From Alloalcanivorax xenomutans (GTDB taxonomy: Bacteria > Pseudomonadota > Gammaproteobacteria > Pseudomonadales > Alcanivoracaceae), in the NCBI RefSeq assembly GCF_900217905.1, contig NZ_OBMO01000002.1:229815-293814 (forward strand): a stretch of DNA of 64,000 nt, read 5' to 3'. Below the pieces are notes generated by a model. That model saw only the letters and a program-made list of their open reading frames with translations. It was not told the origin of the DNA and made no database searches. A program made the position numbers and the translations under genes. Positions 17,054 through 28,687 of this stretch are shown in pieces; within the stretch, counting starts at the first letter, position 1; each line of letters opens with the position of its first letter.

Positions 17054-17797
17054 TCAGGAAACGGCGGCCGCCAGCCACTGTTCCAATTCATCGGCGCCGC
17101 CAATACGTTCGCCTTCAATATAGACCTGCGGGGTGGTACCGGCGCCGGTCACCGCCGCCAGGGTGCTGTAGCTGAGGCCACGGCTGCCCAGCTCGATTTC
17201 CTCAAAGCTGTAACCCGCCTCTCGCAGCGCGTTCTTGGCGCGGGCACAGTGTGGGCAACCCGGTTTGCTGAATACCGTCACCCGCTTGGGCAACGCCGCC
17301 TCGCCATTGATATAACCCAGCATGGTGTCGGCGTCGGAGACTTCGAACGGGTCACCGGGCTGGTCCGGCTCGATGAACATCTTGTCGATCACGCCGTCCT
17401 TCACCAGCATCGAGTAACGCCAGCTGCGGGAACCGAAACCCAGCTCCTTCTTGCCCACCAGCATGCCCATCTTCTCGGTGAACTCGGCGTTGCCATCGGG
17501 AATAAAGCGAATGTTCTCCGCTGCCTGGTCGCCGGCCCAGGCGTCCATGACAAAGGCGTCGTTAACGGACAGGCACAGAATGTCGTCCACGCCATTGCTT
17601 TTGAACACCGGCGCCAGCTCGTTGTAGCGCGGCAGGTGAGTGGAGGAGCAGGTCGGCGTGAAAGCCCCCGGCAACGCGAATACCACCACCGTCTTGCCCT
17701 GGAACAGGTCCGTGGTGGTCACGTCCCGCCATTCATTGCCTTCCCGGGTGCGGAAGGTGACTTCCGGAACACGCTGGCCTTCCCGATTGCTCAACAT
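17054..17797 (-). CDS. Hybrid peroxiredoxin-5/glutaredoxin
   Basis: The ATG at 17797 is spaced about seven bases from a GAGGAG site; a GTG two codons upstream is less well placed. The 247-residue fusion has a Prx5-type peroxiredoxin domain (residues 1-165) with the peroxidatic Cys50 in PGAFTPTC, and a glutaredoxin domain (170-247) with CPHC at 181-184 and the cis-proline motif TTPQ near 222. Such hybrids reduce hydroperoxides using glutathione through the attached glutaredoxin, as in Haemophilus influenzae hyPrx5. It is a single gene with its own terminator. An OxyR-type operator at 17873-17909 indicates peroxide induction. Confidence 0.93.
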   Translation of the reverse strand: MLSNREGQRVPEVTFRTREGNEWRDVTTTDLFQGKTVVVFALPGAFTPTCSSTHLPRYNELAPVFKSNGVDDILCLSVNDAFVMDAWAGDQAAENIRFIPDGNAEFTEKMGMLVGKKELGFGSRSWRYSMLVKDGVIDKMFIEPDQPGDPFEVSDADTMLGYINGEAALPKRVTVFSKPGCPHCARAKNALREAGYSFEEIELGSRGLSYSTLAAVTGAGTTPQVYIEGERIGGADELEQWLAAAVS

Positions 17798-17843
17798 GGA
17801 CACTCTCCTCGTCTTTCATTCATTACGTCTCTGATAGACAAGG

Positions 17844-17909
17844 AGCATAAAGACAGAGTCTTAATTAATAAAAACGTTTGCCTCTATTTTTGCCATAGCC
17901 CTTAACTAT
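17844..17909 (-). promoter_or_regulatory. OxyR-type operator and promoter of the hybrid peroxiredoxin
   Basis: On the minus strand the tetramers ATAG, CTAT, ATAG and CGTT are each separated by exactly seven bases (positions 17909 to 17873). That is 14 of 16 matches to the OxyR consensus ATAG-N7-CTAT-N7-ATAG-N7-CTAT. A weak -35 (TTTATT, 17872-17867) abuts the site, and TATGCT (17849-17844) is a possible -10 at 17-bp spacing. This geometry suits OxyR activation. Confidence 0.65.
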
Positions 17910-17927
17910 GCGAACACGACTGGCTGG

Positions 17928-19349
17928 CTATTCGCCGGGTTCAGGGCGGGCTATACGCTGGATCACCGGGTCATCCAGGTCCCAGCCGCCGCCTATGGCG
18001 GCGGCCAGTTCCGCCGCTGCCTGCAATTGCTGGCTGGTGATGTCCAGGCGTGAGCGGCGCGCTTCCAGGGTGAGATTCTGCGCCGTGGCCACCTCCAGGA
18101 AAGACACCATGCCGGCACGGTAGCGGTTGGTGATGACGCTTTCATTCTGTTCCGCCAAGGCCAGCAGCTCATCCTGCTGTTCCGCTTTCTCGCGAAGAAT
18201 TTGCATCGTCGCCAGGGCGTCTTCCACATCGCGCAGACTGTCCAGGACGGTCTGTCTGTAGTTCGCCACCTGCTCATCGTACTGGGCCACCGCGATATCG
18301 CGGGTGGCGCGCCGGCGGCCACCATCGAACAATGTCAGCGCCAGTGACGGCCCCACCGACCAGATTCGTTGCGGCGCATCGAACAAGCCCGAGAAGGTGT
18401 CATCCTGCAAAGCGCCATAGGCGCTCAAGGTAAGATCCGGCAACCAGGCGGTCTGGGCCACGCCGATCAGCGCATTGGCCTGGGCCACGCCCCGTTCCGC
18501 CACCACCACATCCGGGCGGCGCGCGATCAACACCGATGGCAGGGCCGCCGGCAGTGCCGGCAACAACGGCAGATCATCGGTGGCGGCGATGCTGAACGAC
18601 ACCGGCGCCACGCCCAACAAGGCCGCCAGCGCATTTTCTTCCTGGGCTCGTTGTTGTTGCAGATCATAGAGCTGCGTGCGCAGAGACTGGCGCTGGGTTT
18701 CCGCCTGGATCACATCGGACCGGGACACGATACCGGCGTTGTACTGATTGCGAGTCAACTCCGCCGAGCGATCGTATGCCGCCATGGTCAGTTCGAGAAT
18801 ATCGCGCTGGCGATCCAGCGCGCGTACCCGAACATAGCCCTGCACCACCGCTACCTGCAGGGTCAGTCGGGCAGCGGCGATGTCGGCGGCGCTGGCGGCC
18901 AGACCAGCACGCTCCGCTTCCACCTGGCGCCGCACCCGCCCCCAAAGATCCGGCGCCCAGCTGATATCCAGACGGCCACTGAACAAGTTGCCGGGATCGG
19001 TATCGCTGCCGCCGCTACGAGTACCGTTCACGGACGCGTCCAGTCGCGGGCTGTACTCACCACGGGCCAGACGCCACTGCGCCTCGGCGGCGCGGAAACG
19101 GGCTTCCGCCTGGGCCAGGGTTTGGCTGGCCTGATCCGCGCGCCGGATCAGATCGGTCAGCACCGGATCGTCAAACGCTTCCCACCAGGTACCCTGGGCC
19201 ACCCAGGGTTGCTCCGGCATGGTTCGCCAGCCATCCTGGTATTGGAATCGCGCCGGAATGGCACTCTCCGGCGTGCGATAGTCCGGTCCCAGGGTGCAGC
19301 CGGCAAGGGCCAGCAAGCACAACAGGGAAGTGGCGGATAGACGCATCAT
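17928..19349 (-). CDS. Outer-membrane efflux lipoprotein (NodT/OprM family)
   Basis: The start at 19349 (MMRLSAT) follows a GAGAAGAGG ribosome site and gives a lipoprotein signal with the lipobox LAGC, Cys18 being the lipidated residue. The 473-residue protein shows the two internally repeated TolC-like helical regions (LAQAEARFRAAEAQWRLARGEYSP and LIGVAQTAWLPDLTLSAYGAL) and the ARRPDVVVAERGVAQAN motif of this family. It forms the trimeric outer-membrane duct for the RND pump encoded immediately upstream (17-bp gap). In Pseudomonas the equivalent is OpmB of MuxABC-OpmB. The assignment to a specific name is by operon analogy. Confidence 0.92.
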   Translation of the reverse strand: MMRLSATSLLCLLALAGCTLGPDYRTPESAIPARFQYQDGWRTMPEQPWVAQGTWWEAFDDPVLTDLIRRADQASQTLAQAEARFRAAEAQWRLARGEYSPRLDASVNGTRSGGSDTDPGNLFSGRLDISWAPDLWGRVRRQVEAERAGLAASAADIAAARLTLQVAVVQGYVRVRALDRQRDILELTMAAYDRSAELTRNQYNAGIVSRSDVIQAETQRQSLRTQLYDLQQQRAQEENALAALLGVAPVSFSIAATDDLPLLPALPAALPSVLIARRPDVVVAERGVAQANALIGVAQTAWLPDLTLSAYGALQDDTFSGLFDAPQRIWSVGPSLALTLFDGGRRRATRDIAVAQYDEQVANYRQTVLDSLRDVEDALATMQILREKAEQQDELLALAEQNESVITNRYRAGMVSFLEVATAQNLTLEARRSRLDITSQQLQAAAELAAAIGGGWDLDDPVIQRIARPEPGE

Positions 19350-19365
19350 TACAGGCCTCTTCTCT

Positions 19366-22300
19366 TCATACCGACTCCAGAGGGTTATCACCTGACCGGC
19401 GGCGCAGGGTGCGCTGGCGCAATGTTTCCAGATACAGATAGATCACCGGCGTGGTGTACAGCGTCAACAGCTGACTGAACGCCAAACCGCCGATGATGGT
19501 AATCCCGAGCGGCTGGCGCAGCTCTGATCCTTCGCCGAGTCCCAGTACCAGCGGCACCGCGCCGAGCAGACCGGCCAGGTTGGTCATCAGAATCGGCCGT
19601 AATCGCAACAACGCCGCCTGACGGATCGCCGCCAGCGGGGCCAGGCCATCCCGACGCTGCGCTTCCAGGGCAAAGTCGATCATCAGAATGGCGTTCTTCA
19701 TCACGATGCCGATCAGCAGGAACAATCCCAACAGCGCGATCAGGCTGAATGGCGTATCACTGATACGCAGCGCCAACAAAGCGCCAATACCGGCGGAAGG
19801 CAAAGTGGAAAGAATGGTAAGCGGGTGCAGGGTGCTTTCGTACAGCATGCCCAACACCATGTACACCGCCAGCAGTACCGACAGAATGAGCAGAGGCTGA
19901 CTGAGGTTGCCTTCGAAATTGGGCCGGTCGGAACCCGGCCCGGCATACACGCTCGGCGGCAGCATAATGTCGTTGAGCGCCTTCTGGATCGCTTCTTCCG
20001 CCTGTATCGGCGTGACCCCGGGGGCCAGCGCATACCCTATCCCCGTGGCGGCGAACTGAGAGTCGTGGCGAATGCGGTCGTTGGTCAGTCCGTATTCCCA
20101 GGTCGCGAAGGTGGACAGCGGCACGCGCGCGCCATCGTCGGTCAACACTTCCAGTTGCTCCAGTACCGAAGGTTGTTCGGTGTAGCGCGGCAATAACTCC
20201 ATCACCACCCGGTACTGGTTCAATTCATCGTAGAGCGTGGCCACCTGCCGCTGGGAAAAGGAGTTGTTCAACACCGACGCCACCGTCGCCATGTCGACCC
20301 CGTGCACCCGCGCCGCTTCGCGATCAATATCCAGTACCACCTGTTGCGCTTCCTCGTCACCGGCGGAGTCCACGTCCACCAGTTCCGGCAGTTTCTGCAT
20401 CGCTTCCGATGCCTTGCGTGACCAGATATCCAGCAACTCCAGGGAATCCGAACGCAACACCAACTCATAATCACTGCGACTGAACCCTCCCGATAGCCGG
20501 ATATCCTGATCCACCATCAGAAACATCATGCCACCGGGAACATGAGGCGCCTTGGCCCGCAGCCGGTTGACCACCTCTTGAGCCGACACCCCCCGTTCCG
20601 CCAGCGGCTTGAGGTTGATGGTGAGCTGGGCATTGGTGATACCGCCATCGCCACCGCTGGTGCCGGTAACGTCCTGCACCGCCGGATCGTCCATGATCAA
20701 TTGCCGGAACACTTCGATCTTCGGCTGCATCAACTGGAATGAAAAACCGTCGTCACCGCGGACGAAGCCGCGAATTTGTCCGGTGTCCTGCGGCGGTAGC
20801 GTGGTTTTCGGGATCGCCACATACAGCCACACATTGACCGCCACCACCGCCAGCAAGGTAAGCAGGGTAATCAGCCGATGACGCAACGCCCAGTCCAGAC
20901 TGGCGGCATAGGCGTGTTGCAGGGAATGGAACGCGGCCTCACTGCGCCGGGCCAGGGCCGAGGGCGCGCCGGTGGCTTTTCCCCGCAACCAAAGCGCGCA
21001 CAGGCTGGGAGTCAGGGTTAGCGAGACCAACAGGGAAATCAGCATCGCCGCCGCCAGGGTAATGGAGAACTCGCGGAACAAACGCTCGACAATGCCGCCC
21101 ATGAACAGGATCGACACGAACACCACCACCAGCGCCACATTCATCGCCAGCAGTGTGAAGCCCACTTCGCCAGCCCCCTTGATCGCCGCCTGCAACGGCG
21201 GCAGCCCGTTCTCGATATGCCGCTCGATGTTTTCCAGCACCACGATGGCATCGTCCACCACCAGTCCGGCGGCGATGATCAACGCCATCAGCGACAGGTT
21301 ATTGACCGAGAAACCGTAGAAATACATGACCACGAAGCTGCCGATCAGGGACACCGGGATCGCCACGGTGGGAATCAGCGCGGTACGGGCACTGCCCAGA
21401 AACAACCACACCACCATGACCACCAGGGCCACCGCGATCAGCAAGGTGATTTGCGCTTCACGCAAGGTGGCGCGGATCCCCGGCGAGCGGTCCATCACCA
21501 CCGCCAGTTCACTGTCCGCCGGCATCAGGGCACGCAGCCCCGGCAAGGTCTCACGGATGGCATCGATGGTTTCGACGATATTGGCGCCGGGCTGCCGGCT
21601 GATCATCATGATCACCGCCGGGTGATCATTGTGAAAACCGCTGCTGTAGCGGTTCTCCACCGAATCCGACACCTCGGCCACGTCCTCCAGCCGCACTACC
21701 GCGCCATCCTGGTGACGAATCACCAGCTTGCGATAGGCACTGGCCTTGCGCAGCGGATCGCTGGTGCGCACTTCCCAGCGATGGTCGTCATTTTCCACCA
21801 GACCCAGCGGCTGCAACGCATTGGCTTCGTTGATGGCGTTGCGAACGTCATCCAGCGCAATGCCATACTGCAGCAGCGCACCGGGATCCAGTTGCACCCT
21901 CACCGCCGGCAGCGACGCACCGCTGACACTGACTTCACCGACCCCGCTGATCTGCGACAGTTTCTGCGCCAGAATCGAAGCGGCGGCATCGTACAGTTCG
22001 CTCGGCGCCAGATTCGGCGAGGACAACGCCAGGCCCATCACCGGCGCCTGGGACGGGTTCACCTTGCGATACTGCGGGTTGCCGGGCATACCCGAAGGCA
22101 ACTGACTGCGCGCCGCATTGATCGCCGCCTGCACGTCGCGGGCGGCGTCATTGAGATCACGCCCCAATTCAAACTGCAGCATGATCTGCGTGGCACCCTG
22201 ATTACTCGACGAAGTGATCGAGATGATGCCGTCGATACTGCCCAGCGCGCGTTCCAGCGGCGTCGCCACGGTGGCGGCCATGCTTTCCGGACTGGCCCCG

Positions 22301-22455
22301 GGCAGGCTGGCGGAAACCGTGATAATCGGGAAATCCACCTGCGGCAACGGCGCCACCGGCAACAGGCGCCAGGCCAGCAGACCGGACAGCACCACCGCGA
22401 CCGCCATCAGGACGGTGGCGATGGGCCGTTGAATGAACGCCCGCGCCGGGTTCAC
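19366..22455 (-). CDS. mdtC: RND efflux transporter subunit (MdtC/MuxC type)
   Basis: The 1029-residue protein has the 12-helix RND topology with two large periplasmic loops. The proton-relay region is visible as [17 protein letters not shown] at about residue 400. It starts with GTG, whose bases overlap the TGA of the preceding RND gene (GTGA). The last position in the operon and the N-terminus [11 protein letters not shown] match MdtC/MuxC rather than MdtB. With MdtB it forms a mixed trimer that drives drug or detergent export with proton force. The substrate range in this organism is not predictable. Confidence 0.9.
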   Translation of the reverse strand: MNPARAFIQRPIATVLMAVAVVLSGLLAWRLLPVAPLPQVDFPIITVSASLPGASPESMAATVATPLERALGSIDGIISITSSSNQGATQIMLQFELGRDLNDAARDVQAAINAARSQLPSGMPGNPQYRKVNPSQAPVMGLALSSPNLAPSELYDAAASILAQKLSQISGVGEVSVSGASLPAVRVQLDPGALLQYGIALDDVRNAINEANALQPLGLVENDDHRWEVRTSDPLRKASAYRKLVIRHQDGAVVRLEDVAEVSDSVENRYSSGFHNDHPAVIMMISRQPGANIVETIDAIRETLPGLRALMPADSELAVVMDRSPGIRATLREAQITLLIAVALVVMVVWLFLGSARTALIPTVAIPVSLIGSFVVMYFYGFSVNNLSLMALIIAAGLVVDDAIVVLENIERHIENGLPPLQAAIKGAGEVGFTLLAMNVALVVVFVSILFMGGIVERLFREFSITLAAAMLISLLVSLTLTPSLCALWLRGKATGAPSALARRSEAAFHSLQHAYAASLDWALRHRLITLLTLLAVVAVNVWLYVAIPKTTLPPQDTGQIRGFVRGDDGFSFQLMQPKIEVFRQLIMDDPAVQDVTGTSGGDGGITNAQLTINLKPLAERGVSAQEVVNRLRAKAPHVPGGMMFLMVDQDIRLSGGFSRSDYELVLRSDSLELLDIWSRKASEAMQKLPELVDVDSAGDEEAQQVVLDIDREAARVHGVDMATVASVLNNSFSQRQVATLYDELNQYRVVMELLPRYTEQPSVLEQLEVLTDDGARVPLSTFATWEYGLTNDRIRHDSQFAATGIGYALAPGVTPIQAEEAIQKALNDIMLPPSVYAGPGSDRPNFEGNLSQPLLILSVLLAVYMVLGMLYESTLHPLTILSTLPSAGIGALLALRISDTPFSLIALLGLFLLIGIVMKNAILMIDFALEAQRRDGLAPLAAIRQAALLRLRPILMTNLAGLLGAVPLVLGLGEGSELRQPLGITIIGGLAFSQLLTLYTTPVIYLYLETLRQRTLRRRSGDNPLESV

Positions 22456-25400
22456 GGGCCCGCCCCACCCTGGTCCACCACCGGTGACCGGCGGCGCGCC
22501 AGCCGGTCGAAAAACAGGTACACCACCGGTGTGGTGAACAGTGTCAGCACCTGGCTCACCAGCAGGCCGCCGACCATCACCAGGCCCAGCGGTTGCCGCA
22601 GCTCGGCACCGGAGCCGCTGGCCAGCATCAGCGGAATGGCACCGAACAACGCCGCCAGCGTGGTCATCAGAATCGGCCGGAAACGCAACATGGCGGCGCG
22701 ATGTATCGCCTGCCGCGGCGGCATCCCCTGATTACGCTGCGCCTCCAGGGCGAAGTCCACCATCATGATGCCGTTCTTCTTCACCAGGCCGATCAGCAGT
22801 ACCACCCCGATCACCGCGATCAGGTCCAGCGCCCGGCCAGTAAGCAGTAATGCCAGCAAGGCGCCGACGGTGGCCGAAGGCAAAGTGGAAAGAATGGTGA
22901 TCGGGTGAATGGTGCTCTCGTACAGAATACCCAGCACGATATACATGGTCAGAATCGCCGCCAGGATCAACCACAGGGTATTCGACAACGAAGCCCGAAA
23001 GGCTTCCGCCGCGCCCTGGAAACGGCTTTCCACTTCCGTCGGCAGACCGATCTCCTGTTGTACCCGTTCGATCGCTTTCACCGCCCCGCCCAGGGACACG
23101 TCCGGCCCCAGATTGAAGGAGATGGTGGCCGCCGGAAACTGCCCCTGGTGATTGATCAGCAGCGCCGCCGGGCGCTGGGTGACGCGGGCGACGCTGGACA
23201 ACGGCACCGGCTGGCCGGAGGCGGTGGGTACATAAGTGGTCTGTAACGCGGACAGGCCCTCGGCGTGCTCCGGGTCCACTTCCAGAATCACCCGATACTG
23301 ATTGGCCTGGGTGAACAAGGTGGCGATCTGTCGCTGGGCAAAGGCGTTCTGCAGCGCGCCGGCAATGGCGGAGACACTGACCCCAAGGCGCGCCGCGGCA
23401 TCACGGTCGATATCCACATACGCCTGCAGGCCGTCGTATTGCAGGTCCGAGGCCACATCCGCCAGCTCCGGTTGCTGCCGCAGCGCCTCGATCAGCAGCG
23501 GCACCCATTCGTTGAGGGTGGCGCTGTCCGGGGTGGTCAGCGTGAACTGGTACTGAGTGCGGCTGACTCTGTCCTCGATGCTCAATTCCTGCACCGGCTG
23601 GAACCAGGCGGTGATCCCTTCGACCTTCTCCGCCCGCTCTCGCAGCCGGTCCATCACTTCGAAGGCGGAACCGTCGCGCTCTCCGTGGGCCGGCAGATTG
23701 ATCAGCATGCGGCCGCTGTTGAGCGTGGTGTTGGTGCCATCGACGCCGATGAACGATGACAGACTGGCCACGCCCGGATCCTCCAGCAACGCCGCCGCCA
23801 ACGCTTGCTGCCGTTCCGACATACGGGCAAACGATGAGGTTTGCGGACTCTCCGTCACCACCTGAATCACGCCGCTGTCCTGTACCGGGAAGAAGTCTTT
23901 TTGCACCAGCAGGTACAACACCGCGGTCAGGGCGATGGTGCCGAGCATCACCAACATGGCCAGGGGCTGTCTTTCCAGCACCCAGTCCAGCGCTTGGCCA
24001 TAGCGGCGAATGACGCGGTTCATCAACCCCGGCGACTGCTCGTCATGGCCGGGCGGCTTGTCGAGCATGCGCGCGCTCATCATCGGCGTGAGGGTCAGCG
24101 ACACCACCAGGGAGATGACGATGGCCACCGCCAGCGTCACCGCGAACTCATGGAACAGCCTCCCGACCACGTCCCCCATGAACAGCAACGGGATCAATAC
24201 CGCCACCAGGGAGAAGGTCAGCGACACCAGGGTAAAGCCGATTTCCCCGGCGCCCTTCAAGGCCGCCTCCATTTTCGAGGCGCCCTGTTCGCGGTGCCGG
24301 GCGATGTTTTCGAGCATGACGATGGCGTCATCGACAACGAAGCCGGTGGCGATGGTCAGCGCCATCAGCGACAGGTTGTTGATGGAGAAGCCGGCCAGAT
24401 ACATGAACGAGAAAGTCCCGACCAGGGACAGCGGCACCGCCACGCTGGGAATGATGGTGGCGGGAACATTGCGCAGGAAGGCGAAGGTCACCAGCACCAC
24501 CAAAGCGATGGCGAACACCAGTTCCTTCTGCACATCCCGCACCGAGGCACGGATGCTCTGGGTGCGATCGGTCAGCACCGCCACATCCACCGAAGCCGGC
24601 AGGGTATTGATCAGTTGCGGCAGCAACTCGCGCACACTGTCGGCCACGTCGATGACATTGGCGCCGGGCTGGCGCTGGATATTGAGCAACACCGCCGGTT
24701 GGGTATCGGCCCAGGCGGCCAGGAAACGATCCTCGGCGCCGTCGACGATGGTGGCCACGTCGCCCAAGCGCAGGGGTGCGCCGTCGATCCAGGTAAGAAT
24801 CAGTTGCCGGTAATCCTCCACCGAACGAATCTGGTCATTGGCGTCCAGCAAAGTGGAACGTTGCGGACCATCGAAGCTGCCCTTGGGCTGATTGGTATTG
24901 GTGGCGGCGATGGCACTGCGCACGTCCTCCAGATCCAGGTCATGGGCGGCCAGGGCCATGGGATTGATCTGCACACGCAAGGCCGGCCGCTGGCCGCCGG
25001 CCAGGCTGACCATGCCGACACCGCCCAACTGCGCCAGCTTTTGCGCCATGCGCGTATCCACCAGATCGTACACATCCGGCAACGGCAGCGTGTCCGAAGT
25101 GATCGCCAGAGTCAGGATCGGCGCGTCGGCGGGATTCACCTTGCGATAAATCGGTGGCGTGGGCAGGTCGCTGGGCAACAGGTTGTCGGCGGTGTTCAAG
25201 GCCGCCTGCACTTCCTGTTCGGCCACCCCCAGATCCACCTCCAGGGAAAACTGCAGGGTAATGACCGACGCCCCACCGGAACTGGTGGACGACATTTGTT
25301 TGAGCCCCGGGATCTGCCCCAGGCTGCGCTCCAGCGGCGCGGTGATGGTGCGCGCGGTGATATCCGGCCCGGCGCCCGGCTGGAAGGTGAACACCTGGAT

Positions 25401-25532
25401 GATCGGGTAATCCACCTGCGGCAACGCCGCCACCGGCAACAGCCGCCAGGCCAGCAGCCCCGCCGCCAGCAGCGCCACCATCAGCAGCGAAGTCGCCACC
25501 GGGCGCAGGATGAACGGCCGGGACAGGCTCAT
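22452..25532 (-). CDS. mdtB: RND efflux transporter subunit (MdtB/MuxB type)
   Basis: This 1026-residue RND protein is related to, but distinct from, the one encoded just downstream. It shows the proton-relay segment [17 protein letters not shown] near residue 400 and the N-terminus [18 protein letters not shown]. In E. coli and Pseudomonas two different RND proteins, MdtB and MdtC (MuxB and MuxC), make one heterotrimer, and both are needed. The ATG overlaps the TGA of the membrane-fusion gene (ATGA), and its own stop overlaps the next start, so the three pump genes are translationally coupled. Confidence 0.9.
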   Translation of the reverse strand: MSLSRPFILRPVATSLLMVALLAAGLLAWRLLPVAALPQVDYPIIQVFTFQPGAGPDITARTITAPLERSLGQIPGLKQMSSTSSGGASVITLQFSLEVDLGVAEQEVQAALNTADNLLPSDLPTPPIYRKVNPADAPILTLAITSDTLPLPDVYDLVDTRMAQKLAQLGGVGMVSLAGGQRPALRVQINPMALAAHDLDLEDVRSAIAATNTNQPKGSFDGPQRSTLLDANDQIRSVEDYRQLILTWIDGAPLRLGDVATIVDGAEDRFLAAWADTQPAVLLNIQRQPGANVIDVADSVRELLPQLINTLPASVDVAVLTDRTQSIRASVRDVQKELVFAIALVVLVTFAFLRNVPATIIPSVAVPLSLVGTFSFMYLAGFSINNLSLMALTIATGFVVDDAIVMLENIARHREQGASKMEAALKGAGEIGFTLVSLTFSLVAVLIPLLFMGDVVGRLFHEFAVTLAVAIVISLVVSLTLTPMMSARMLDKPPGHDEQSPGLMNRVIRRYGQALDWVLERQPLAMLVMLGTIALTAVLYLLVQKDFFPVQDSGVIQVVTESPQTSSFARMSERQQALAAALLEDPGVASLSSFIGVDGTNTTLNSGRMLINLPAHGERDGSAFEVMDRLRERAEKVEGITAWFQPVQELSIEDRVSRTQYQFTLTTPDSATLNEWVPLLIEALRQQPELADVASDLQYDGLQAYVDIDRDAAARLGVSVSAIAGALQNAFAQRQIATLFTQANQYRVILEVDPEHAEGLSALQTTYVPTASGQPVPLSSVARVTQRPAALLINHQGQFPAATISFNLGPDVSLGGAVKAIERVQQEIGLPTEVESRFQGAAEAFRASLSNTLWLILAAILTMYIVLGILYESTIHPITILSTLPSATVGALLALLLTGRALDLIAVIGVVLLIGLVKKNGIMMVDFALEAQRNQGMPPRQAIHRAAMLRFRPILMTTLAALFGAIPLMLASGSGAELRQPLGLVMVGGLLVSQVLTLFTTPVVYLFFDRLARRRSPVVDQGGAGP

Positions 25533-26761
25533 GGACGGCCGCCCTGACCACCACCGCGGCGACCGCCGGTGGCGCCTTCACCGGCTCCGGCCGGAGCAAC
25601 CGGCTGGCTGTCGCCTTCCACCAGGATCACGTCACGGCCATCACGCAGCCTTTCCATGCCTTCCAGCACCACCACCTCGCCGTCGGCCAGCCCTTCGCTC
25701 ACGGCGATACGGTCACCGTCCACCGGCCCCAGGGTGATGGGCCGCAATTGCGCCTTCTGGTCTTCAATCACATAAACATAGGTGCCTTGGGAGCCGTATT
25801 GCACCGCGTCGGTGGGAATGGTCACCGCGTCCGGCAGGGTCCGCAGTTGCAAGCGCACATTGACGAACTGATTCGGGAACAGCTCGTTTTTCTCGTTGGC
25901 GAATTCCGCCCGCAAACGCAGGGTTCCGGTGGCGGTATCAATGCGATTGTCCAGGGTGGTGAGGCGGCCGCTGGCCAGCAGGGTGGCGCCATTGCGATCC
26001 AGTGCCTGAACCGGCATTGCCGCGCCCGTGGCGAAGGCATTGCGCACCGCATCCAGTTGCGTCTCCGGCACCGTGAACACCACCGAAATCGGCCGCATCT
26101 GGGTGATCGTCACCAGCCCATCGGTGTCGCCGCTGCTCACCAGGTTTCCGGCATCCACGTTGCGCAGGCCGAGCCGGCCGTCGATGGGCGCTTCGATACT
26201 AGTCCAGGACAGCTGCAGGCGGGCATCGTCGACTTGCGCCTGATTCGCCTTCACCGCGCCCCGCAGCTGATTGACCAGCGCCTGCTGCTGGGTCAGTTGC
26301 TGCCGGGCGATGGAGTCTTGTTTATAAAGCGTTTGGTACAGCGCCAGATCCTGCTCGGCGCCGGCCAGTTCCGCCTTGTTCTGCTGATACTGCCCCTGGG
26401 CCTGAGCCAGCTGCACCTGATACGGATCCGGATCGATCTCCGCCAGCAGGGTGCCCTTGCTGACTTCCGCGCCTTCCTCGAACAACACGCGGGCCAGTTC
26501 CCCGTCCACCCGGCTGCGCACGGTGACGGTATTCAGCGGCGTCACCGTGCCAATGGCCTTGATCTGAACATTGAGGTCACCGGCTTCGGCATTCACCACC
26601 CGCACCGCCACCGGACCTTCCCAGGCGTTGCGCGGCATCGGCCCGGTGGGTGTGGAGCTGGAACGGGATAGCAGATACCAGAGCCCGCCGAGCACGACGA
26701 TGAGCAGCACCGCCCAGGCCAGGCGAGATCGGGACAATGGAACGGAACGAGTTTCAGACAT
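25529..26761 (-). CDS. mdtA: RND efflux periplasmic adaptor (membrane fusion protein, MdtA/MuxA type)
   Basis: The 410-residue protein has an N-terminal membrane anchor ([17 protein letters not shown], about residues 14-30), a barrel-sandwich lipoyl half-motif ([19 protein letters not shown]), a coiled-coil hairpin (about 120-185), the second lipoyl half, and a beta-barrel/MP domain. The C-terminal 20 residues are Gly/Arg-rich ([15 protein letters not shown]), common in MuxA-type adaptors. It is the first gene of a four-gene operon (adaptor, two RND subunits, outer-membrane lipoprotein) and bridges inner-membrane pump and outer-membrane duct. No dedicated regulator lies next to it. Confidence 0.9.
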   Translation of the reverse strand: MSETRSVPLSRSRLAWAVLLIVVLGGLWYLLSRSSSTPTGPMPRNAWEGPVAVRVVNAEAGDLNVQIKAIGTVTPLNTVTVRSRVDGELARVLFEEGAEVSKGTLLAEIDPDPYQVQLAQAQGQYQQNKAELAGAEQDLALYQTLYKQDSIARQQLTQQQALVNQLRGAVKANQAQVDDARLQLSWTSIEAPIDGRLGLRNVDAGNLVSSGDTDGLVTITQMRPISVVFTVPETQLDAVRNAFATGAAMPVQALDRNGATLLASGRLTTLDNRIDTATGTLRLRAEFANEKNELFPNQFVNVRLQLRTLPDAVTIPTDAVQYGSQGTYVYVIEDQKAQLRPITLGPVDGDRIAVSEGLADGEVVVLEGMERLRDGRDVILVEGDSQPVAPAGAGEGATGGRRGGGQGGRP

Positions 26762-26859
26762 GGAGTCGGCACCGGCACAGGGTCAATCCGCCGGCGATGC
26801 CGACGCCGCACTCGGGCGAGCACGGACACCAGAGACCTCACCGGGCAGGGCGATCAGAT

Positions 26860-26902
26860 GATAACGACTCGCATTCTAGAGAGCGCCTTCCCGCGCGCGC
26901 AA
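26860..26902 (-). promoter_or_regulatory. Possible promoter of the RND operon overlapped by a Fur-like site
   Basis: On the minus strand TTGCGC and TAGAAT (26878-26873, five of six to the -10 consensus) are 18 bp apart, about 110 bp upstream of the adaptor start. The 19-bp sequence GATAACGACTCGCATTCTA at 26860-26878 overlaps the -10 and agrees with the Fur consensus at about 12 of 19 positions. Both parts are weak individually. Confidence 0.3.
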
Positions 26903-26959
26903 CCGCGTCCGCGGGAATCCACATTTAATGCACAGTTCCGTAAGGAATGTAAGGCGATG

Positions 26960-27029
26960 ACGCCGGCAAGCCTCGCGGCTCGTGAGCAGCTACTCCGCTC
27001 ACAAGCCGCGATGGGCTGACACCCGGCGT
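26960..27029. repeat. Long imperfect palindrome immediately after the catalase stop codon
   Basis: Four paired blocks are nested: ACGCCGG/CCGGCGT (26960-26966 with 27023-27029), AGCC/GGCT, TCGCGGC/GCCGCGA (26973-26979 with 27005-27011) and GTGAGC/GCTCAC (26982-26987 with 26997-27002), with a nine-base loop. There is no T-tract. It starts two bases beyond the katA stop and could protect the 3' end of the mRNA or act as a REP-like element. Confidence 0.65.
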
Positions 27030-27030
27030 A

Positions 27031-28473
27031 TCAGCGACTCAGCCCCAACGCCTTGGCCACTCCTGCGGCATAGGCCGGATCGGCTTTCTCGAAGTGCTCA
27101 AGCTGCCGGCGCACGATCTCTTCCGGCACTCCGTCCATGGCGCGGGCGATGTTGCCGAACAGGCGCTCCTGCTGTTCCGGTGTCATCAGCCGGAACAGGT
27201 CGCCGGCCTGGGTGTAGTCGTCATTGCCTTCACGATGGTCGTAGCGATCAGCGTCACCGCTGATGTTCAGCGGCGGTTCTCTGAACGCCGGATCCTCCAC
27301 CGGACCGCCAAAGCTGTTCGGCTCATAATTGACGCTGCCGCCACCGTTACCATCGAAACGCATCCGGCCATCCCGGTGATAGCCATGCACCGGACAGCGT
27401 GGCAGATTCACCGGCAGACTCTCGTAGTTAACACCAAGCCGGTAACGGTGCGCGTCGGCGTAACTGAAGATGCGGAACTGCAGCATCTTGTCGGGGCTGT
27501 GGCTGATCCCCGGCACCACATTGGCGGGGCTGAAACTGGCCTGCTCCACCTCGGCGAAGTAGTTTTCCGGATTGCGGTTCAGAGTCAGTTCACCGATCTC
27601 GATCAACGGATAGTCGCCGTGCGGCCAGACCTTGGTCAGATCGAACGGGTTGTAGGGTGTGTTCTCCGCCTCCGCTTCCGGCATGATCTGCACGCACACA
27701 CGCCACGCTGGGAAATCCTTGTTCTCGATGGCGTTGTACAGATCGCGCTGATGGGATTCACGGTCGCCTCCGACGATCTCTCCGGCCTCCTCATCGGTCA
27801 GGCATTCAATGCCCTGTTTGGTCTTGAAGTGGAACTTCACCCAGAAGCGCTCGTTGTTCGCGTTGATGAAGCTGTAGGTGTGAGAACCATAGCCGTTCAT
27901 ATGCCGATAGCTTTTCGGCAGGCCCCGGTCGGACATCAGGATGGTGACCTGATGCAGGGATTCCGGACTCAGCGACCAGAAGTCCCAGGCCGCGGTATTG
28001 GAACGCATATTGGTACGCGGGTCGCGTTTCTGGGTGTGGATGAAATCCGGAAACTTGTAAGGGTCGCGCACGAAGAACACCGGCGTATTGTTGCCGACCA
28101 GATCCCAGTTGCCCTGTTCGGTGTAGAACTTGAGGGCGAAACCCCGCACATCACGCTCGGCATCGGCGGCGCCGCGCTCACCGGCCACGGTGGAAAAGCG
28201 CAACAGCACGTCGGTTTCAGTACCAGGCTGAAACACCTTTGCCTTGCTGTACTGGGTAATGTCACCAGTCACCTTGAAAGTGCCAAATGCCGCCGACCCC
28301 TTGGCGTGCACCACCCGCTCGGGAATCCGTTCACGGTTGAAGTGGGCGTGCTTTTCGAACAGCTGCCAGTCTTGCACCAGCAGCGGTCCACGCGGACCGG
28401 CCGTCAAGCTGTTCTGATTGTCCGCCACCGGAATCCCGGCGCTGGTGGTCAGGGTCTGCTTCTTCTTACTCAT
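27031..28473 (-). CDS. katA: Monofunctional haem catalase (small-subunit, clade 3 type)
   Basis: The ATG at 28473 has an AAGGAG site upstream, giving 480 residues, normal for clade 3 catalases. The distal haem residues are His56 (VVHAKG) and Asn129 ([15 protein letters not shown]), and the proximal haem ligand is Tyr338 in [14 protein letters not shown]. It converts hydrogen peroxide to water and oxygen in the cytoplasm. It is a single gene divergent from the TrhA-like gene. A half OxyR-like site (ATAG-N7-CGAT, 28570-28584) lies about 100 bp upstream but is not convincing alone. The symbol reflects the clade rather than proven orthology. Confidence 0.93.
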   Translation of the reverse strand: MSKKKQTLTTSAGIPVADNQNSLTAGPRGPLLVQDWQLFEKHAHFNRERIPERVVHAKGSAAFGTFKVTGDITQYSKAKVFQPGTETDVLLRFSTVAGERGAADAERDVRGFALKFYTEQGNWDLVGNNTPVFFVRDPYKFPDFIHTQKRDPRTNMRSNTAAWDFWSLSPESLHQVTILMSDRGLPKSYRHMNGYGSHTYSFINANNERFWVKFHFKTKQGIECLTDEEAGEIVGGDRESHQRDLYNAIENKDFPAWRVCVQIMPEAEAENTPYNPFDLTKVWPHGDYPLIEIGELTLNRNPENYFAEVEQASFSPANVVPGISHSPDKMLQFRIFSYADAHRYRLGVNYESLPVNLPRCPVHGYHRDGRMRFDGNGGGSVNYEPNSFGGPVEDPAFREPPLNISGDADRYDHREGNDDYTQAGDLFRLMTPEQQERLFGNIARAMDGVPEEIVRRQLEHFEKADPAYAAGVAKALGLSR

Positions 28474-28687
28474 GATGCCTCTCCTTGGGTTCAACCTGGG
28501 GGGTTAACAGACCCTTCGAGGTTACGACGAACGGAGTGACAAAACGAACAGTGAGACGGCATGAGATTAATAGGTCCTTTCGATCAATGGCCTTTATGTC
28601 ATAGTGGACAAGTATGCCCGGCCTTTACAGTCCGCCGGCAATCATCGCATGATGCGTTTTTCACCCGTTCATGAGATTCCGAACCGC

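Noticed and set aside
28570..28584. OxyR site before catalase
   Set aside because: Only ATAG-N7-CGAT fits; the second half of the operator is missing.
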